Assembly: GCA_963708715.1 (NCBI GenBank)
Contig: CAVPSU010000002.1
Location: 62,001 to 126,000, forward strand
Reading direction: 5' to 3'
Source: DAIOEK01 sp963708715
GTDB taxonomy: Bacteria; Chloroflexota; Anaerolineae; Anaerolineales; Anaerolineaceae
Length of the DNA stretch: 64,000 nucleotides
A program made the position numbers and the translations under genes. Within the stretch, counting starts at the first letter, position 1. Each line of letters begins with the position of its first letter. The notes beneath the pieces were generated by a model. It was not told where the DNA came from, made no database searches, and worked only from the letters and a program-made list of their open reading frames with translations. Shown here in pieces: positions 1-8,213 of this stretch.

Positions 1-664
1 TATGCTTTCCAAGGTTGATACTTAAAACACTGAGACCAAAAGGAATGGCTGCCAAAGCCACACTCCAAACGGAATCGACCATTCCCTTTGCCAGGACAAG
101 ATAAACCCCCGATACCATGATGGGTCCCCATATAAGAAAGATAAACAGCTCTCCCAGTGCGATATGCTTGAGAGGCCAGGTATAAAAGAGTAAAACCAGG
201 GATCCAAGCAAAAACAATCCAATCACTGGAAGTGAAAAGTTGGTATAAACAATAGCAAATACACCAGCTAAGACGGCAAGAAACCCGCTAACTACAAACC
301 AGTTGATCTGCTGTTTTTTCGTCCAGAAGTGTTGAATGAGAGGATGTACCCCATACTGGGTCCGAAAATAATTATCGGTATCCACTCCCCGGGAGTAATC
401 AGTGAAGTCATTGAGTAAGTTATTCGCCCCATGAGCAATGAATAGACCGAGGGTAAGAATAATCCAGGGGAGGAGGTTAAAATAACCATCCCGGATCGCC
501 AATAATCCACCAATCGCACATGAATAAAAAGTGACAATGGTTACCCCTGAGCGAGTAGCGATCAACCAGCGGGAGACAATATCCAGCTTGCCCCATTCAT
601 CCTTCGAATCCATTTTAACGAGTGCGGAAAGGGCCCTCTTCCACATCAAGAAATTGATGCTCAT
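1..664 (-). CDS. UbiA-family prenyltransferase (MenA-like), 3' end cut off by window edge
   Basis: Integral membrane enzyme expected to attach a polyprenyl chain to an aromatic acceptor, as in menaquinone synthesis. The 221 codons in the window start at ATG 664, preceded by an AAGGAG ribosome site (671-677). The protein has several hydrophobic helices. The first Asp-rich substrate motif of the family is visible as NLLNDFTDYSRGVD near residues 81-94 (N-x3-D-x2-D pattern). The second Asp-rich motif lies off the left edge, so the exact acceptor cannot be told. MenA-type (1,4-dihydroxy-2-naphthoate) is the likeliest reading because of the D-F-x-D-Y-x-x-G-V-D context. The gene is divergent from nothing nearby: radC downstream of its promoter side is on the same strand, 163 nt away. 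Confidence 0.75.
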   Translation of the reverse strand, partial: MSINFLMWKRALSALVKMDSKDEWGKLDIVSRWLIATRSGVTIVTFYSCAIGGLLAIRDGYFNLLPWIILTLGLFIAHGANNLLNDFTDYSRGVDTDNYFRTQYGVHPLIQHFWTKKQQINWFVVSGFLAVLAGVFAIVYTNFSLPVIGLFLLGSLVLLFYTWPLKHIALGELFIFLIWGPIMVSGVYLVLAKGMVDSVWSVALAAIPFGLSVLSINLGKH

Positions 665-827
665 TTATATCTCCTTGATAAAGTGAATAAATTTCCCCAA
701 TATTTATGGAGATATGGACCACTCCTCAATCCTATTATATTAATCCAAAAGACGATTGTACAATGCCTGTAGAGCGATAGGAGTGTAGCTACTTTGACTC
801 GATTATTAAAAAAGGCAAGTTGATCGG

Positions 828-1529
828 TCAAAACCCCAGGTTTTTCTCTTTCAACGAGATAAATTTTGAGGTCTGACCGATTATCACATGGTCCAGAATC
901 TCAATATCCAACAGTTTTCCAGCTTGAATTGCAGCCCGGGTAAGCGCTACATCTTCAGGACTTGGTGAGGGATCTCCACTCGGGTGGTTGTGGATGATGA
1001 TGATACCGGTTGCATTAATTCGAACGGCTGTCTTAAATAACTCGCCAATTCGAACCGACGATGAATTTGCTGAGCCACGATAGATTACTTCCTGTGAGAG
1101 AACCTGGTTGCGAGTATCCAATTGGATCGCCCACAACTCTTCCTGCTCCAGCAAAGCCATCGGGTAACCAACCAGATCATACACATCCTGGGGGCTATGA
1201 ATGGAAGCTTTCGAATTTTCCACTCTGGCTATTCGTTTTCCGAGCTCAAGAGCCGCCAGTAATTGTGCTGCTTTAGCAGGACCCAATCCTTTCCTGGAAC
1301 ACAGCTCGGCATACGTCGTTTGGTACAGACCGCGAAGTCCCCTAAATTCACGGATCAACCTTCCCGCCATTTCGACCGCATTCTCCCCTTCCATCCCAAC
1401 CCTCAATAAGATCGCCAATAATTCCTCATTACTTAGCTGTGCTGGACCGATATTCGCCATCTTTTCGCGAGGACGTTCGGATAATTCCATATCTGTAATG
1501 CGGTAGGTTGCGTTTTCTTTAAGCTTCAT
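828..1529 (-). CDS. radC: RadC/JAB-domain protein
   Basis: RadC-family protein of about 233 residues. An N-terminal helix-hairpin-helix region (G-L-G-P-A-K-A-A-Q-L-L around residues 80-90) precedes a C-terminal JAB1/MPN-like metalloprotease fold carrying the HNHPSGDPSPSPED metal-binding signature and the later L-D-H-V-I-I-G. The open frame extends 30 codons further upstream, but family proteins begin at a segment like MKLKENATYRITDMELSERP, so I chose ATG 1529, preceded by GGGGAT. The cellular role of RadC is unsettled; the old DNA-repair label is historical. No partner genes sit beside it. Confidence 0.88.
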   Translation of the reverse strand: MKLKENATYRITDMELSERPREKMANIGPAQLSNEELLAILLRVGMEGENAVEMAGRLIREFRGLRGLYQTTYAELCSRKGLGPAKAAQLLAALELGKRIARVENSKASIHSPQDVYDLVGYPMALLEQEELWAIQLDTRNQVLSQEVIYRGSANSSSVRIGELFKTAVRINATGIIIIHNHPSGDPSPSPEDVALTRAAIQAGKLLDIEILDHVIIGQTSKFISLKEKNLGF

Positions 1530-1635
1530 GTAGAGATCCCCATAGGTTGGAATACTTAATTTTATATCATGATCCTTCGAATAGCTGGTATTCCATCCAG
1601 TTAATTTGCAATAAAACACCGTAAACAGGCATCCA

Positions 1636-1644
1636 TGCTATAAT
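1636..1644 (+). promoter_or_regulatory. Extended -10 promoter for the zinc-ribbon gene
   Basis: TGCTATAAT is a perfect extended -10 element 18 nt before the ATG at 1663, with a TTGGAG ribosome site between. No convincing -35 is needed for this class. The same TGCTATAAT nonamer precedes the HNH gene (25239-25247) and, on the minus strand, the PNP gene (37922-37930). Confidence 0.55.
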
Positions 1645-1662
1645 TTTTTTGTTGGAGACGCT

Positions 1663-2184
1663 ATGACACCTGATCCCACTTTCATTTCATCATTCATACA
1701 ATTTTTATCTGGATTCGCCGTCATATTCATGGTCGTGCTATGGGTCAGCCTCATTTTATGGACACTTCGTGATATCCGACGCCGTACCCGCGATAGCTTT
1801 TTAAGGGTACTATCTGTACTTCTCTCTACCTTGCTCTTTATTCCGGGCGTCCTGGTTTATTTAGTTGTACGTCCTCCACTGACCCTGGAAGAAGAGTATC
1901 AAAAGAACCTGGAAGAAGAAGCGCTTCTTCAAACGCTTGAAGAATCCTTGCAATGTCCCGGATGCTCGCGTAAAGTGGAACCCGATTGGATGGCTTGTCC
2001 TTCTTGCCATACTCGATTAAAGAAAAAATGCGTATCCTGTGGTAAACCTCTCGAGTTGAATTGGGACCTTTGTCCATACTGCGAAACTCCGGCAGCAGGG
2101 TATCATCGCTCCATATCCTCCATAGATGACCTTGTTACTCAAGGAAATACAAGCCAGACAACCTTAACGAACGAAGAAGAATAA
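1663..2184 (+). CDS. Membrane-anchored double zinc-ribbon protein
   Basis: Hypothetical protein of 173 residues. Two hydrophobic segments (about residues 12-32 and 46-68) flank a basic loop (R-D-I-R-R-R-T-R), so the protein is probably a two-helix membrane anchor. After an acidic stretch come four Cys pairs (C-P-G-C, C-P-S-C, C-V-S-C, C-P-Y-C, residues about 97-140), a classic tandem zinc ribbon of the DZR type. Such ribbons usually mediate protein or nucleic-acid contacts rather than catalysis. The tail is acidic and probably disordered. It precedes a PfkB kinase with 23 nt between them. No specific function can be assigned. Confidence 0.7.
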   Translation: MTPDPTFISSFIQFLSGFAVIFMVVLWVSLILWTLRDIRRRTRDSFLRVLSVLLSTLLFIPGVLVYLVVRPPLTLEEEYQKNLEEEALLQTLEESLQCPGCSRKVEPDWMACPSCHTRLKKKCVSCGKPLELNWDLCPYCETPAAGYHRSISSIDDLVTQGNTSQTTLTNEEE

Positions 2185-2195
2185 TCCTTATCAGG

Positions 2196-2207
2196 TATAA
2201 TCAGCCA
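2196..2207 (+). promoter_or_regulatory. Possible -10 element of a leaderless pfkB transcript
   Basis: TATAAT at 2196-2201 is followed by six bases and then the ATG at 2208, so a normal start point would fall on or next to the initiation codon. No Shine-Dalgarno sequence lies before this ATG. There is no good -35, so this is only a candidate. Confidence 0.35.
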
Positions 2208-3056
2208 ATGTTTACCCTCCCCTATGTAGACCCCATCGACTACCTGATCTTTGGGCATTTAACCAAAGATCTTACACCATCCGGTCCCCGGATGGGTGGA
2301 ACTGCAGCATTCGCGGCACTAACCGCACAAGCTCTAGGCTTGCGGGTTGGAATCATCACTTCGTGTGACCCTGAGCTTGATCGCAGTCGCTTGAACGATA
2401 TTCAAGTGATCATCAAACCATCTGATATCAGTACCACATTCGAAAACGTGTACACGCCCACTGGGCGGATCCAGTACACCTATAGTCAAGCGCCAATCCT
2501 GGACGCCACCTTGATCCCGGATCTTTGGAAAGATACGCCCATCGTCCATCTCGGTCCCATTGCACAGGAAACAGACCCAAACCTTACACGTGTATTCCCT
2601 AATTCAATGCTAGGATTGACACCACAGGGTTGGCTAAGGGCATGGGATGATAAAGGTCGTGTCTCTCCATCAGAATGGCCTGAAGCCCGGTTTGTGCTTG
2701 GAAACGCCACTGTAGCTGTCTTAAGTGTGGAGGATGTTCAAGGCGACGAAGCTCGGATCGAGGAGATGGCATCAGCTATCAAATTATTGGTGGTTACTGA
2801 AGGTGCGAACGGCTCACGCGTATTCTGGAATGGCGATGTGCGCCATTTTTCCCCGCCCAAAATGGTGGAACTAGATGCTACGGGTGCAGGAGATATTTTC
2901 GCGGCCGCGTATTTCTTCCGCTACCAGGCTACCCGTGATCCATGGGAGGCAGCCCGCTTCGCTACGGATTTGGCCGCCTATACGGTTACCCGCACCGGAT
3001 TGGACAGCATTCCAACTCGATCTGAAATTCAATCCTGTCTTGTTCAGGTGATCTGA
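2208..3056 (+). CDS. PfkB-family carbohydrate/nucleoside kinase
   Basis: Short (282 residues) member of the ribokinase/PfkB fold. The diagnostic C-terminal signature is present as LDATGAGDIFAAAYFFR (residues about 222-238), holding the catalytic Asp and the anion hole GAGD. The N-terminal substrate signature is weak but includes M-G-G-T-A-A-F-A-A-L-T-A, typical of the lid and sugar-binding region. The substrate (ribose, fructose, adenosine or an inositol-like sugar) cannot be read from sequence. The gene lies 4 nt before parA, so the two may be co-transcribed, but no functional link is implied. Confidence 0.8.
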   Translation: MFTLPYVDPIDYLIFGHLTKDLTPSGPRMGGTAAFAALTAQALGLRVGIITSCDPELDRSRLNDIQVIIKPSDISTTFENVYTPTGRIQYTYSQAPILDATLIPDLWKDTPIVHLGPIAQETDPNLTRVFPNSMLGLTPQGWLRAWDDKGRVSPSEWPEARFVLGNATVAVLSVEDVQGDEARIEEMASAIKLLVVTEGANGSRVFWNGDVRHFSPPKMVELDATGAGDIFAAAYFFRYQATRDPWEAARFATDLAAYTVTRTGLDSIPTRSEIQSCLVQVI

Positions 3057-3060
3057 CCTA

Positions 3061-3849
3061 ATGACAATGGCTCGGATTTATACATTGGTCAACCAAAAAG
3101 GGGGCGTCGGAAAGACCACGACAGCCATCAATATTGGCGCTTGCCTGGCACAAACGGACCAAAAAGTTTTATTGGTTGATATTGACCCCCAGGCGAATGC
3201 CACGTCATGCCTTGGTATTGATAAGTATCAGGTTAAACTGGGTACTTATGAATGCCTGGTCAATCAATCACAGGCAACTGAGTGTATTTTGCACAATCCA
3301 AAGCTAAAAATCTCACTCCTGCCTTCTTCCCCAGCTCTAGCCGGAGCTGAAGTTGAATTGGTTGAGATGGAGCATAGGGAAACTCGACTTCGGGATCTAT
3401 TAGGTCCAGTCATGTCCAAGTATGATTATATTCTGATCGACTGCCCTCCCTCGCTTGGACTACTGACACTTAACGGGTTGCTGGCTGCCAAAAACGGTCT
3501 TCTCATACCGGTCCAATGCGAATACCTGGCATTGGAAGGGTTGGGACAATTAACCCAGACCATTCACCGGGTTCATAGCTCACTCTACCCGGATCTCCAT
3601 ATCCGAGGTGTTATTTTAACCATGTTCGATGGGCGGACACGGCTATCTAATGATGTGGTCGCAGAGGTTAAACGAGTTTTCCCCACACAGGTGTTTAAAA
3701 CATTGATCCCACGGAGTATCCGCCTGGCTGAAGCGCCGTCTTATGGGTTGCCAATCATCGAGTACGCACCTGAATCACACGCTGCAGACGCATACAGGCA
3801 ACTGACCGAAGAACTATTAACACAAGACCAGCACTCACCTTTCGCATAA
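3061..3849 (+). CDS. parA: ParA/Soj-type chromosome-partitioning ATPase
   Basis: Deviant Walker-A ATPase of 262 residues that binds DNA as an ATP dimer and works with ParB in segregation. Visible motifs are NQKGGVGKTTTAINIG (deviant P-loop with the signature Lys, residues about 10-25), VDIDPQANAT (Walker A' region) and YILIDCPPSLGLL (Walker B). ATG 3061 follows AGGTGATCT in the end of the previous gene; ATG 3067 is an alternative start. parB follows after 13 nt. The usual neighbours gidA/gidB and dnaA are absent. Confidence 0.93.
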   Translation: MTMARIYTLVNQKGGVGKTTTAINIGACLAQTDQKVLLVDIDPQANATSCLGIDKYQVKLGTYECLVNQSQATECILHNPKLKISLLPSSPALAGAEVELVEMEHRETRLRDLLGPVMSKYDYILIDCPPSLGLLTLNGLLAAKNGLLIPVQCEYLALEGLGQLTQTIHRVHSSLYPDLHIRGVILTMFDGRTRLSNDVVAEVKRVFPTQVFKTLIPRSIRLAEAPSYGLPIIEYAPESHAADAYRQLTEELLTQDQHSPFA

Positions 3850-3862
3850 TTGGAGTAATACC

Positions 3863-4721
3863 ATGGCTCGAAAAACTGGATTGGGTAAGGGACTGGACGC
3901 ATTGATTCCGGTGGATGATGAGCAACCCACCGGGGAAGTCATCCAACAAATTGGCATCCATCAAATTAAGCCCAACCCGTATCAGCCCCGCACAGAGATG
4001 AAGGCTGATGAGTTGGCTGAGTTGGCTGTCTCCATTCGTGAACATGGCATTCTTCAACCACTGACAGTCTCTCCAGGAACATCTCCATCAGAATTTATAT
4101 TAGTTGCCGGAGAACGTCGTCTTCGAGCAGCCGAGTTGGCAGGTCTAACCACGGTGCCGGCGGTCGTCCGATCTGTAACTGAATTGCAACAATTAGAACT
4201 CGCGCTGATTGAAAATATACAGCGCTCAGATCTATCTCCACTTGAGACCGCGGGCGCTTACCAGCAACTGATTGATCAATTTAAATTTACTCATGAGGAA
4301 GTAGCAGATAAAGTTGGAAAAAATCGGGTGACCGTAACCAATACCATCCGGCTATTGAAGCTCCCAGATAAAGCACAGGATGCCTTGCGGCAAAACTCTG
4401 ATCAGTGAGGGACATGCACGGGCACTCCTTGGTTTGGCAACAACCCAGGGTCAACTAGCCGCCCTTCAAACGGTCATCGCGAAGGGATTGAATGTCCGTC
4501 AGACAGAAGAATTAGTGAAGAAGATGTCTGGTCATCGCGAGCCTATCCCAACTCAACCTGTTTATTTCGCTCAGGTCAAAGAAATTGAAGAAAATCTGCG
4601 GGAAGTTTTAGGGACCAGGGTAACTTTACATTACAGTCCAAAAGGCGGAAGCCTTGTGATACATTACTACTCAGATGAAGAGCTAAACTCGATCATTGGC
4701 AAGATCACCAACAACGGATAA
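3863..4721 (+). CDS. parB: ParB/Spo0J partition protein, interrupted by a +1 frameshift
   Basis: CTP-dependent DNA clamp that loads at parS and partners ParA. The first frame (3863-4408, 181 codons) holds the ParB/Srx domain with NPYQPR and the GERRLRAAELAG box, then the HTH (K-V-G-K-N-R-V-T-V-T-N-T-I-R-L-L). It stops at TGA 4406 soon after KAQDALRQ. The adjacent frame (to 4721) continues as LISEGHARALLGL, exactly the next conserved block, followed by the C-terminal dimerisation domain. One extra base at the AAAA run 4392-4395 accounts for the break: removing one A would give R-Q-T-L-I-S-E-G-H. Joined, the protein is about 285 residues, the normal ParB length. Either an assembly error or a true mutation. 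Confidence 0.88.
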
Positions 4722-4737
4722 GCCCGCTCATTCATTG

Positions 4738-4778
4738 CTAAGCTATCGGATATGATTATAAATATATCCCGAACTTAG
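4738..4778 (+). terminator. Imperfect hairpin after parB
   Basis: CTAAG at 4738-4742 pairs with CTTAG at 4774-4778, and TCGGATAT with ATATCCCGA inside it (one bulged C). No proper T-run follows, so it is only a weak candidate terminator for parAB. Confidence 0.3.
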
Positions 4779-4860
4779 TAAAATCTGGGCGGGAGTTCTC
4801 CACCGAATCATAGCAACATTCCGATCAGCTTTTATCTATTAAGCAAAGCGATATTTTCTG

Positions 4861-4889
4861 TTGTCATCCATCGTGACTTCCGCTACAAT
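4861..4889 (+). promoter_or_regulatory. Sigma-70-type promoter of the two-kinase operon
   Basis: TTGTCA (4861-4866), 17-bp spacer, TACAAT (4884-4889). The expected start point is near 4896, about 28 nt before the first kinase ATG at 4924. Confidence 0.6.
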
Positions 4890-4923
4890 TGTAGGAGGTC
4901 GATAAGCATGGAAAGGGCAGGAT

Positions 4924-5952
4924 ATGACCTCGCAGCTAGCACTTACACCCGAAATACTCGTCCCACGGATAGGGGATTACCTCGTAGAGCAAGGATATTT
5001 GACCTCTGAGCAGCTTGTGAAAGCTTTGGAAATCCAACAAGATTACAGGCGAAAAGGAAGATCGATCCTCTTAGGCGATCTATTACTTGAACTTCATCTG
5101 ATAGACCGGGATAAACTGAACCAGGCAATTACTGAACAGATCATAAAGCTTAGAAATGCCCTTGAAGAATCCAACCGAACATTGGAACAACGGGTCATTC
5201 AGCGAACCCAGGAATTACAGGAAGCATTAACCAAATTAGCTGATCTAGATAAATTAAAGTCTAATATTATCGCCAATATATCGCATGAATTGCGAACCCC
5301 ATTAACCCACATCAAAGGATATCAGGAACTTCTTCTGGCTGGAGCCATGGGACCGCTCAATCCTGATCAAGAATCAACGCTTAAAACGATTCGTAGATCC
5401 ACCGAAAGACTTGAGCATCTCATCGAGGATTTGATCAATTTCTCGCAAATGTCGAAAGGCGATGTGGAACTGAAATTGAGTCAGATCGACCCGAAGCGGA
5501 TGGTAACCAATGTATTGAATCATTCACAACAGAAAGCCAGAGAGAAAAATATTCAGCTCATCTCAAAACTGCCTGATGAGATAGCTACCACGCGGGCGGA
5601 TGAGGAAAAGATCTCCTGGGTGATCATGCAGTTATTAGATAACGCTATCAAATTCACGCCTGAGAATGGACAGGTGACTGTGACAGTTGCCAACCAGTCC
5701 AATGGAATTCAATTTACAGTTGAGGACACTGGTATCGGCATTCCCGAGGATAAGATCGAAGATATCTTCAAGCCTTTTCAACAATTGGACGGTTCGTCCA
5801 CTCGGCGGTATGGTGGAACCGGATTAGGATTATCGCTGGTTCGACAGATCGTCGAAGCACATCATGCAAAAATAACCGTTGTATCTGAATTTGGCCATTA
5901 CACCCGATTTTCGTTCTTATTGCCATTTCTTTCAGCTGCATCCAAAACATGA
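4924..5952 (+). CDS. Sensor histidine kinase with a GspE/MshE-type N-terminal domain
   Basis: Cytoplasmic kinase of 342 residues with no membrane helix. Residues about 14-75 (LGDYLVEQGYLT-like repeats: G-D-Y-L-V-E-Q-G-Y-L-T, then L-L-G-D-L-L-L-E-L-H-L-I) resemble the N-terminal domain of type II secretion ATPases, a fold that in MshE binds c-di-GMP. A coiled coil (about 80-115) links to HisKA with NISHELRTPLTHIKGY (phospho-His about H121), then HATPase_c with N-box DNAIKFTPE and G-boxes DTGIGIP and GGTGLGLS. ATG 4924 has AGGGCAGG upstream. An upstream ATG at 4908 behind a better AGGAGG opens a 33-codon frame that is out of phase. The stop overlaps the next kinase start by 4 nt (ATGA). Confidence 0.88.
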   Translation: MTSQLALTPEILVPRIGDYLVEQGYLTSEQLVKALEIQQDYRRKGRSILLGDLLLELHLIDRDKLNQAITEQIIKLRNALEESNRTLEQRVIQRTQELQEALTKLADLDKLKSNIIANISHELRTPLTHIKGYQELLLAGAMGPLNPDQESTLKTIRRSTERLEHLIEDLINFSQMSKGDVELKLSQIDPKRMVTNVLNHSQQKAREKNIQLISKLPDEIATTRADEEKISWVIMQLLDNAIKFTPENGQVTVTVANQSNGIQFTVEDTGIGIPEDKIEDIFKPFQQLDGSSTRRYGGTGLGLSLVRQIVEAHHAKITVVSEFGHYTRFSFLLPFLSAASKT

Positions 5953-7193
5953 CAGAAACACCCGCACTGCCCAGTCAGGTCAATCCAACCGGCAACTTAC
6001 CCGGTTTAATGGAAATCTGCCAGATCATCCTCCATTCTACGGATTGGAAAGTAAGTTTGGAACAGGCAATACCATTTATCCGCCGACAGGTTCTTTTTGA
6101 CAATTTTGCGTTGTATCAAAAAATACCTCAGGAGACCATAAGTTTTGAGGTGGTATATGCCAGAGCAATGGGAAGAGGAAAAACAACCGGGGAATATGTC
6201 TCGTGGGGCGACGCTACCGCTTCGAGTGTGTTTGATACCGGGCGACAACAAGTAAACCAACCGATCCTGGCTGAAACAGCCAATGATAACCGGTTGGAAT
6301 TTCCCTTTATTCTGGGTTTACCGATCCATTTTGAAAATCAGTTTTTCTGCCTGATTTTGGTACGTTTCGGTGGACCTGAATATTCCCAGCAGGATAAACA
6401 GACCGCGGCGTTCCTGGCTAGTATGGTTGGGATACTACTCAGACAGAAAAATTACCAGGATCAACTCAGCCAATTGGAAAAAGAGCGACAACAAGCAGTG
6501 ATCCAGGAAGACTTTATTTCCACCATCTCGCATGAGTTGATCTCTCCAATTGGTTTTATCAAAGGATATACCACTACATTGATGCGGTCAGATACGACCT
6601 GGACATCTGATATGCAGCGAGAGTTTTTAACCATCATTGATGAAGAGACTGATCGCCTGGAAGAACTGATCGATAATCTGTTAGATTCCTCCCGCCTGCA
6701 AAGCGGCTCATTGTCAATGGATAAACAGCCTGTCCAATTAGACACACTCGTCAGAGATGTTACCATGCGGGCAAAAGCACATGAAACCAATATCCAGATC
6801 CATTCTTTGATGGGAAAGCCATTACCTCGCATTCTAGGAGATTCTCGCCGGCTAACCCAGGTTTTTGAAAACTTGATCGGCAACGCGATTAAATATGCGC
6901 CCGGAAGTCATTTGACCATCACAACTGAAGTATTAAATCACCAAATCCACCTCATCTTTTCGGATGATGGTCCAGGAATTTCACCGCGATACCTGCCCAA
7001 TCTCTTCAAGAAGTTTTATCGCAGCCCCGACAATCCTACGGAATCCCGTGGTACCGGTCTTGGGTTATATATCTGCCGACAAATAGTTGAAGCGCATGAT
7101 GGTGAAATTTTTGCTGAATCTGAGTTAGGTAAGGGGTTGACCATCCATCTCTTGCTCCCCATCGCACCAATTCTATCTGGGGGAGAGGTGTAA
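5949..7193 (+). CDS. GAF-domain sensor histidine kinase
   Basis: Soluble kinase of 414 residues. Residues about 20-165 look like a GAF-type sensor. A short coiled coil leads to HisKA, whose H-box reads ISHELISPIGFIKGY (phospho-His about H195; I-S replaces the usual R-T). HATPase_c follows with N-box ENLIGNAIKYAPG and G-boxes DDGPGIS and RGTGLGLY. It is translationally coupled to the preceding kinase and followed 3 nt later by a response regulator. The pair may act as hetero-partners on one regulator or integrate two cytoplasmic signals. The ligand of the GAF domain is unknown. Confidence 0.87.
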   Translation: MTETPALPSQVNPTGNLPGLMEICQIILHSTDWKVSLEQAIPFIRRQVLFDNFALYQKIPQETISFEVVYARAMGRGKTTGEYVSWGDATASSVFDTGRQQVNQPILAETANDNRLEFPFILGLPIHFENQFFCLILVRFGGPEYSQQDKQTAAFLASMVGILLRQKNYQDQLSQLEKERQQAVIQEDFISTISHELISPIGFIKGYTTTLMRSDTTWTSDMQREFLTIIDEETDRLEELIDNLLDSSRLQSGSLSMDKQPVQLDTLVRDVTMRAKAHETNIQIHSLMGKPLPRILGDSRRLTQVFENLIGNAIKYAPGSHLTITTEVLNHQIHLIFSDDGPGISPRYLPNLFKKFYRSPDNPTESRGTGLGLYICRQIVEAHDGEIFAESELGKGLTIHLLLPIAPILSGGEV

Positions 7194-7196
7194 ACC

Positions 7197-7910
7197 GTGA
7201 CTACGCGCATCATGGTGGTGGATGATGAAGCCCGTTATCTCCGTTTGCTTCAAATTAACCTGGTCACTGAAGGGTATCAGGTTATCACGGCATCAAATGG
7301 GGTCGACGCGATTGAACAAGTGGTCACCGATCCCCCGGACCTCATCCTTATGGACATTATTATGCCTAAGCTGGACGGCGTAAGCGCCTGTGAGCGAATC
7401 AGGCAGTTTTCCAGTGTTCCCATCATCATGCTTACAGGACGAGGATCAGAAGAAGACAAGGTCAAATGCTTAAATATTGGCGCGGATGATTATATTACCA
7501 AACCATTTTCCGCTACCGAAGTCCTGGCACGGGTAAGAGCTGTCTTGCGTCGAACCCAGCGGAATCACAAAGAAGAGTGGTCCAGTTTCTTTACCAATGG
7601 GCATCTGCGGGTCGATTTTGGTAAAGCCGAAGTATTCCTGGACACCCGTCAGATCCAACTGACTGCGACGGAATACCGTTTGCTGGTATTTTTCGCAAAG
7701 AACCAGGGGAAAGTGATCACGGCGGACGAGCTCCTTACATCGATATGGGGACCTCAATACAAAGATGACAAGGAAATATTATGGGTCAGTATTGCCCGCC
7801 TCCGCCAGAAACTGGAAGAGAATCCCAAGGAACCGGAGCTGATTGTAACCCGTTCCGGATTAGGATATTTGATGCCCAAATTGGATTCAGCATCCCTGAA
7901 GATAAATTGA
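7197..7910 (+). CDS. OmpR/PhoB-family response regulator
   Basis: DNA-binding output of the two upstream kinases; 237 residues, GTG start at 7197 behind GGGAGAGG. The receiver domain (1-120) has the acidic pocket V-V-D-D-E, phospho-acceptor D53 in LILMDIIMPKLDG and the conserved Lys in ITKPF. The C-terminal winged helix (about 135-230) has LTATEYRLLVFFAKNQG and the recognition-helix region VSIARLRQKLE. It probably regulates its own operon and unknown targets. Confidence 0.92.
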   Translation: MTTRIMVVDDEARYLRLLQINLVTEGYQVITASNGVDAIEQVVTDPPDLILMDIIMPKLDGVSACERIRQFSSVPIIMLTGRGSEEDKVKCLNIGADDYITKPFSATEVLARVRAVLRRTQRNHKEEWSSFFTNGHLRVDFGKAEVFLDTRQIQLTATEYRLLVFFAKNQGKVITADELLTSIWGPQYKDDKEILWVSIARLRQKLEENPKEPELIVTRSGLGYLMPKLDSASLKIN

Positions 7911-7919
7911 GGAAAAAGA

Positions 7920-8207
7920 ATGATACGAGATTTTGACGAAAAAGGGAAAATATTTACCAACGTAGTTTCCAAAATTCCTGTCGATGCGATCATCCAAACC
8001 CGGACCCATCAAATCCAAGGCGAGGTATATATTAAACCTGACGAACGCCTACGAGATGAACTGAACCGCTCTGAACAGTTTGTGGCTGTTACCAATGCGA
8101 AGATATTTGACGCTAACAGTAATCCACTGTTTGAATGCCAATTCCTCACCATAAACAAAGATCAGATCATCTGGCTCATCCCAGCTAAAGATCTGATCAA
8201 AAAGTAG
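7920..8207 (+). CDS. Small conserved-looking protein of unknown function
   Basis: A 95-residue protein starting with ATG 7920, nine bases after the response regulator and with GAGGAAAAAG upstream, so it belongs to the signalling operon. It is predicted mostly beta with hydrophobic alternation (V-Y-I-K-P-D-E-R-L-R-D-E-L-N, then F-V-A-V-T-N-A-K-I-F-D). No Cys pairs, membrane helix or signal peptide. I loosely recall similar small proteins (DUF6812-like) in Chloroflexota, but that is memory, not a search. It may be an accessory to the kinases or to the secretion ATPase that follows after 6 nt. Confidence 0.6.
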   Translation: MIRDFDEKGKIFTNVVSKIPVDAIIQTRTHQIQGEVYIKPDERLRDELNRSEQFVAVTNAKIFDANSNPLFECQFLTINKDQIIWLIPAKDLIKK

Positions 8208-8213
8208 ACTTCC

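Noticed and set aside
3061..4721. Origin region suggested by parAB
   Set aside because: No parS-like TGTTTCACGTGAAACA, no box cluster and no dnaA/gidAB near. I cannot support an origin.
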